From contig JAEDOC010000069.1 in assembly GCA_016302185.1 (NCBI GenBank), positions 1 to 10,537 of the forward strand: a DNA stretch of 10,537 nucleotides, written 5' to 3'. Source of the DNA: Clostridium sp. (GTDB lineage Bacteria > Bacillota > Clostridia > Lachnospirales > Lachnospiraceae). The stretch's first letter is position 1; each line of letters starts with the position of its first letter. Positions 6,744 through 10,537 of the stretch are shown piece by piece. The translations under genes and the position numbers were made by a program. The notes beneath the pieces are model-generated. The model was not told the origin of the DNA. It was given only the letters and a program-made list of their open reading frames with translations, and ran no database searches.

Positions 6744-6778
6744 GGGCGCTTCGGGCTGACCGAAGTGCCCCTTTTTTT
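6744..6778 (+). terminator. Intrinsic terminator between the glnA promoter and its start codon (possible attenuator)
   Basis: GGGCGCTTCGG (6744-6754) pairs with CCGAAGTGCCC (6760-6770) over 11 base pairs with one G-U wobble, around a 5-base loop. After one C, seven T follow (6772-6778). It lies about 14 bases after the predicted start of transcription and 33 bases before the glutamine synthetase ATG. It can end the glmS transcript, but any transcript from the 6696-6723 promoter must also pass it, so it probably works as a regulated attenuator for glnA-purF. Confidence 0.85.
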
Positions 6779-6811
6779 ATCCATTCGCAAACATGAAAGG
6801 AGACACGAACT

Positions 6812-8911
6812 ATGAAAAAGAATGTTCCCGAACTGTATGGAAGTCTTGTATTTAATGACAAGGTAATGAAAAGCAAACTGCCCCGCGATGTGTATAAGGC
6901 ACTTCGCAAGACCATTGAATCCGGCAGTCACTTAGAACTGGATGTAGCAAACGCTGTTGCTGTCGCCATGAAGGAATGGGCTGTAGAAAACGGAGCTACT
7001 CACTTTACTCACTGGTTCCAGCCGATGACCGGCATCACTGCCGAAAAGCATGACAGCTTTATCAACCCGGTAGGCAACGGCGAAGTCATCATGGATTTCT
7101 CCGGCAAAGAGCTGGTAAAGGGCGAGCCTGACGCTTCCAGTTTCCCCTCCGGCGGACTGCGTGCCACTTTCGAAGCCAGAGGCTATACAGCATGGGATCC
7201 GACCTCTCCGGCCTTCATCAAAGATGACACTCTCTGCATTCCTACCGCTTTCTGTTCCTACAGCGGTGAAGCTCTCGATAAGAAAACACCTCTTTTACGC
7301 TCTATGGAAGCCATCAACACAGAAGCGCTTCGTGTATTAAAGCTCTTTGGCAACGAGGACGTTACCCGCGTCTTTTCTACTGTCGGTCCTGAGCAGGAAT
7401 ATTTCCTTGTAGATAAAGAACTCTATAATAAACGTCCTGACTTAAAATTCTGCGGCAGAACTTTATTCGGCGCACCGGCCCCGAAGGGACAGGAGATGGA
7501 GGATCACTATTTCGGAACGATCCGTCCGAGAGTTTCTGCTTTTATGAAGGAGCTGGATGAAGAGCTCTGGAAGCTGGGTATCCCGGCGAAGACCAAACAC
7601 AATGAGGTAGCTCCGGCACAGCATGAGCTGGCAACCATCTATACTACCACGAACGTGGCCGTGGACAATAACCAGCTGACCATGGAAATGATGAAGAAAA
7701 TCGCCGAGAAGCACGGCCTTGTCTGCCTGCTTCATGAGAAGCCGTTCGAAGGTATCAACGGAAGCGGCAAGCACAACAACTGGTCTCTGGCAACTAACAC
7801 CGGCATGAACTTACTGGATCCGGATAAGGAACCGTCCAAGAATTTACAGTTCCTGCTCTTCCTCTTCGCTACCATTAAGGCTGTTGATGTATATGGCGAC
7901 CTTCTCCGTGTTTCTGTAGCTACTGCAGGTAATGATCACCGTCTGGGCGGCAACGAGGCACCGCCGGCTATCGTATCCATGTTCGTCGGCGACGATCTGG
8001 CAGCGGTTCTGGATATTGTGGAAAATGATCTGGAAGCAAAGACCAAGGAAGCTGTTACCATGACTCCGGGTGCCAATGTTCTTCCGCATTTTGTGAAGGA
8101 TACCACCGATCGTAACCGTACATCACCGTTTGCATTTACCGGAAACAAATTCGAATTCCGTATGCCGGGTTCTGCACTCTCCGTTTCCGACCCGAACATC
8201 ATCTTAAATACTGCAGTTGCCGAGGTTCTTGGTGAGTTCGCAGATCGTCTGGAGAAGGTTCCGGCTGACAAACTGGCTGATGAGATCCATGTTCTCTTAA
8301 AAGAAGTTATCAAAGAGCACAAACGTGTTATTTTCAATGGCAACGGCTATACTGACGAGTGGGTGGAAGAAGCACACCGCCGCGGACTGTATGACCTGCC
8401 CAGCTGCGTGGAAGCTTTCCCGCGTTTCATCGCTGAGAAGAATGTAGAGCTGTTTACCAAGCACCATGTATTTACCAAGGAAGAGATTTTCTCCCGCTAT
8501 GAAATTATGGAGGAGAATTATGTAAAAACCATCAATATTGAAGCCAAGACCATGGTTTCCATGATGGATAAGGTCTTCCTTCCGTCGGTACTCTCCTACA
8601 TAAAGGAGCTGGCTGCAACCGCAGGCTCTGCAAAGGCTCTGGTACCGTCCATCTCTATGACTTCCGAGGAGAAGCTGATGAACACTCTGGCTGACAGCTA
8701 CGGAACCATCGCTGAGATGACTGAAGCGTTAAAGTCAGCCATCGCCGGTGCTGATAAGCTTGAAAGCTATACCGATAAGGTATCCTATTTCCACTATACC
8801 ATTCTTGCTAAGATGGATGAGTTACGTGCAGTGGTTGATAAGGCAGAAGCTCTGATTCCGGATTCCTTCCTGCCCTATCCGACTTATGACAAGCTGCTGT
8901 TCTCCGTATAG
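6812..8911 (+). CDS. glnA: Glutamine synthetase, type III
   Basis: The enzyme makes glutamine from glutamate, ammonia and ATP, the entry point of amide nitrogen. At 699 residues it is far longer than type I (about 450-470) and fits type III (GlnN family), common in Bacteroides, cyanobacteria and Clostridia. Active-site regions are recognisable: GPEQEYF at 192-198, KHNEVAPAQHE at 262-272, NGSGKHNNWS at 316-325, GNDHRLGGNEAPPA at 373-386, and the ATP/glutamate region NRTSPFAFTG with KFEFRMPGS at 435-454. The C-terminal third (about 560-699) is mostly helical in appearance, as in type III enzymes. AAAGGAG at 6796-6802 supports the start. purF follows after 29 bases without a terminator, so the two are probably co-transcribed. 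The symbol glnA is used loosely; glnN is the alternative name. Confidence 0.97.
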   Translation: MKKNVPELYGSLVFNDKVMKSKLPRDVYKALRKTIESGSHLELDVANAVAVAMKEWAVENGATHFTHWFQPMTGITAEKHDSFINPVGNGEVIMDFSGKELVKGEPDASSFPSGGLRATFEARGYTAWDPTSPAFIKDDTLCIPTAFCSYSGEALDKKTPLLRSMEAINTEALRVLKLFGNEDVTRVFSTVGPEQEYFLVDKELYNKRPDLKFCGRTLFGAPAPKGQEMEDHYFGTIRPRVSAFMKELDEELWKLGIPAKTKHNEVAPAQHELATIYTTTNVAVDNNQLTMEMMKKIAEKHGLVCLLHEKPFEGINGSGKHNNWSLATNTGMNLLDPDKEPSKNLQFLLFLFATIKAVDVYGDLLRVSVATAGNDHRLGGNEAPPAIVSMFVGDDLAAVLDIVENDLEAKTKEAVTMTPGANVLPHFVKDTTDRNRTSPFAFTGNKFEFRMPGSALSVSDPNIILNTAVAEVLGEFADRLEKVPADKLADEIHVLLKEVIKEHKRVIFNGNGYTDEWVEEAHRRGLYDLPSCVEAFPRFIAEKNVELFTKHHVFTKEEIFSRYEIMEENYVKTINIEAKTMVSMMDKVFLPSVLSYIKELAATAGSAKALVPSISMTSEEKLMNTLADSYGTIAEMTEALKSAIAGADKLESYTDKVSYFHYTILAKMDELRAVVDKAEALIPDSFLPYPTYDKLLFSV

Positions 8912-8940
8912 AGAAAAACAGGAAGGAGATTTCCATTATC

Positions 8941-10365
8941 ATGCAGCAGCCTATCTATGAAACTGGATTAAAAGAAGAATGCGGCGTTTTCGGAATGCTG
9001 GACTTAAACGGCGGAAACGTCTCCCGCGATATCTATTATGGCCTCAGTGCTTTACAGCACCGGGGCCAGGAGGCGTGTGGAATGGCATTAAGTGATACCA
9101 ACGGGCCAAAAGGAGTTGTCAAATGTCACAAGGGCCTGGGCCTGGTAAATGAAGTATTCCATGAAGATATTCTGGAAAGTTTAAACGGCAATATCGGTGT
9201 CGGCCATGTCCGCTACTCTACCACCGGTTCCTCCACGCTGGAGAATACACAGCCTCTGGTGCTGAAATATTTTAAAGGAACCTTATGCCTGGCCCACAAC
9301 GGAAACCTGGTAAATGCCTACGAGCTTCGCTACGCACTGGAATCTACGGGAGCTATCTTTCAGACGACCATGGATTCCGAAGTGGTTGCTTTCCATATTG
9401 CCAGAGAACGACTGAATGCCCCCACCGTGGAGGAAGCCATCAAACGAACGGCGGCAAAAACCCGCGGTGCCTATGCTTTGGTTATCACAAGCCCCCGAAA
9501 GCTGATCGGTGTCCGTGATCCTTACGGTTTAAAACCGCTGTGCCTGGGCAAAAAGGGCAGCTCCTGGATCATTGCTTCCGAAAGCTGTGCCATTACTGCG
9601 GTCGGCGGCGAATTTGTCCGTGATATTGCCCCTGGAGAAATTGTCACAATCAACAGTGACGGCCTTCACTCCGATATGAGCTTAAAGCAGCAGTTCCATT
9701 CTCACTGCGTCTTCGAATATATTTATTTTGCGCGTCTGGACAGCAAAATTGATAATGTCAGCGTCTATGAATCCCGCATCCGCGGCGGCGCTGCTCTGGC
9801 CAAATCCTATCCGGTGGAAGCGGATCTGGTGGCCGGTGTACCGGATTCCGGTCTGATTGCAGCCATGGGCTATTCCCAGGCCTCCGGGATTCCATTCCAG
9901 ATGATTTTCCATAAAAACAGTTATGTGGGAAGAACCTTTATCAAGCCGACACAGAAGGAGCGTGAAAACAGCGTTAAGATTAAGCTGAGTATTCTGGAAC
10001 CGGCCGTCAAAGGGAAACGAATTGTTCTGGTAGACGATTCCATCGTCCGCGGAACCACCATGAAGAATCTGATTCGAATGCTAAAGCAGGCAGGGGCCAC
10101 CGAGGTTCATGTACGTGTCTCCTCTCCCCCATTCTTATATCCCTGCTACTTCGGTACCGATGTACCTTCCAATAAACAGCTGATTGCCAGCAACCATTCC
10201 GTGGAAGAAATCCGTCAGGAAATCGGTGCGGACAGTCTGGGTTATATGAAGGTCGAAGATTTGAAAGAGATGGCAGGCGGACTGCCTCTGTGTACCGCAT
10301 GCTTTACCGGTAATTATCCAATGGAAGTTCCGGACGGCGATATCAAGAATGCTCTGGAAATGTAA
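8941..10365 (+). CDS. purF: Amidophosphoribosyltransferase (glutamine PRPP amidotransferase), Fe-S type
   Basis: PurF catalyses the first committed step of purine synthesis: PRPP plus glutamine gives phosphoribosylamine. The 474 residues match the Bacillus-type enzyme. A 13-residue N-terminal propeptide precedes the catalytic Cys14 (EECGVFG), as in forms that mature by cleavage. Glutaminase motifs follow: RGQEA at 41-45, GHVRYSTTG at 88-96 and HNGN at 119-122. The phosphoribosyltransferase domain carries the PRPP loop VDDSIVRGTT from residue 364. C256, C402, C451 and C454 match the four ligands of the 4Fe-4S cluster known in the Bacillus subtilis enzyme, so oxygen sensitivity is expected. The ribosome site GGAAGGAG (8921-8928) is 12 bases from ATG, a little long. 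The gene is separated from other pur genes and sits behind glutamine synthetase. Confidence 0.98.
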   Translation: MQQPIYETGLKEECGVFGMLDLNGGNVSRDIYYGLSALQHRGQEACGMALSDTNGPKGVVKCHKGLGLVNEVFHEDILESLNGNIGVGHVRYSTTGSSTLENTQPLVLKYFKGTLCLAHNGNLVNAYELRYALESTGAIFQTTMDSEVVAFHIARERLNAPTVEEAIKRTAAKTRGAYALVITSPRKLIGVRDPYGLKPLCLGKKGSSWIIASESCAITAVGGEFVRDIAPGEIVTINSDGLHSDMSLKQQFHSHCVFEYIYFARLDSKIDNVSVYESRIRGGAALAKSYPVEADLVAGVPDSGLIAAMGYSQASGIPFQMIFHKNSYVGRTFIKPTQKERENSVKIKLSILEPAVKGKRIVLVDDSIVRGTTMKNLIRMLKQAGATEVHVRVSSPPFLYPCYFGTDVPSNKQLIASNHSVEEIRQEIGADSLGYMKVEDLKEMAGGLPLCTACFTGNYPMEVPDGDIKNALEM

Positions 10366-10378
10366 TGTTCTGCAGGAT

Positions 10379-10412
10379 AAAAAAAGAAACCCTGATTCGG
10401 GTTTCTTTTTTT
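10379..10412. terminator. Bidirectional intrinsic terminator between purF and the convergent gene
   Basis: GAAACCC (10386-10392) pairs with GGGTTTC (10399-10405) around a 6-base loop, flanked by seven A (10379-10385) and seven T (10406-10412). It therefore ends transcripts in both directions: purF from the left and the minus-strand gene from the right. Confidence 0.93.
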
Positions 10413-10425
10413 ATCTATACTGGAT

Positions 10426-10537
10426 TTATTTGACCTGTGCCTTCAGCGCTTTCAGCTCGTCAAAGACCACATCATTCAGAACCTTGATATACGTTCCCTT
10501 CATACCGGAAGAACGGGACTCAATTACACCTGCACTT
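10426..10537 (-). CDS. C-terminal end of an unidentified protein (partial, continues beyond window)
   Basis: Read on the minus strand, an open frame enters from the right edge and ends at TAA (10428-10426). It gives 36 residues that begin SAGVIESRSSGMKGTYIKVL and end LKALKAQVK. The tail is helical and lysine-rich, as in the end of a soluble protein. The frame uses codons like its neighbours and stops 14 bases before the shared terminator, which supports a real convergent gene. I do not recognise the family. An internal ATG at 10501 has no ribosome site, so this is not likely to be a complete small gene. Confidence 0.65.
   Translation of the reverse strand, partial: SAGVIESRSSGMKGTYIKVLNDVVFDELKALKAQVK

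Overview
The window looks like core chromosome of a low-to-mid GC member of the Clostridia, most likely family Lachnospiraceae. The grounds are a GatCAB amidotransferase, an archaeal-type AspRS under a T-box, a type III glutamine synthetase, a Bacillus-type iron-sulfur PurF, AGGAGG-type ribosome binding sites and T-tract terminators. This placement is inferred from gene content and style; the species cannot be named from sequence alone. No insertion sequence, phage gene, CRISPR array, rRNA or tRNA was seen.

Minus-strand half (1-4701, transcribed right to left): a promoter at 4673-4701 drives a leader of about 420 nt that carries a T-box riboswitch. The T-box ends in a strong intrinsic terminator (4296-4334). 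It is followed by aspS (archaeal-type, probably non-discriminating aspartyl-tRNA synthetase), gatC, gatA and the N-terminal part of gatB, which runs off the left edge. Together these form the tRNA-dependent asparagine pathway: AspRS makes Asp-tRNA(Asn) and GatCAB amidates it with glutamine-derived ammonia. The specifier region reads GAAC, so an Asn codon (AAC) overlaps a Glu codon (GAA). The same arrangement has been reported for the Clostridium acetobutylicum transamidation operon.

Plus-strand half (4741-10412): a promoter back-to-back with the T-box promoter drives glmS (glucosamine-6-phosphate synthase). No room is left for a glmS ribozyme. After glmS come a promoter and, immediately downstream of it, an intrinsic terminator. 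Then follow type III glutamine synthetase and purF (glutamine PRPP amidotransferase), probably one transcript. A bidirectional terminator closes the unit. The last 112 bases hold the C-terminal end of an unidentified convergent gene.

Every identified operon makes glutamine or spends its amide nitrogen: GS III makes it, and GatCAB, GlmS and PurF use it for Asn-tRNA (and possibly Gln-tRNA), amino sugars and purines. The parts most worth a second look are RNA-level controls: the two-codon T-box and the terminator between the GS III promoter and its start codon. I found no evidence of an entirely new protein system.
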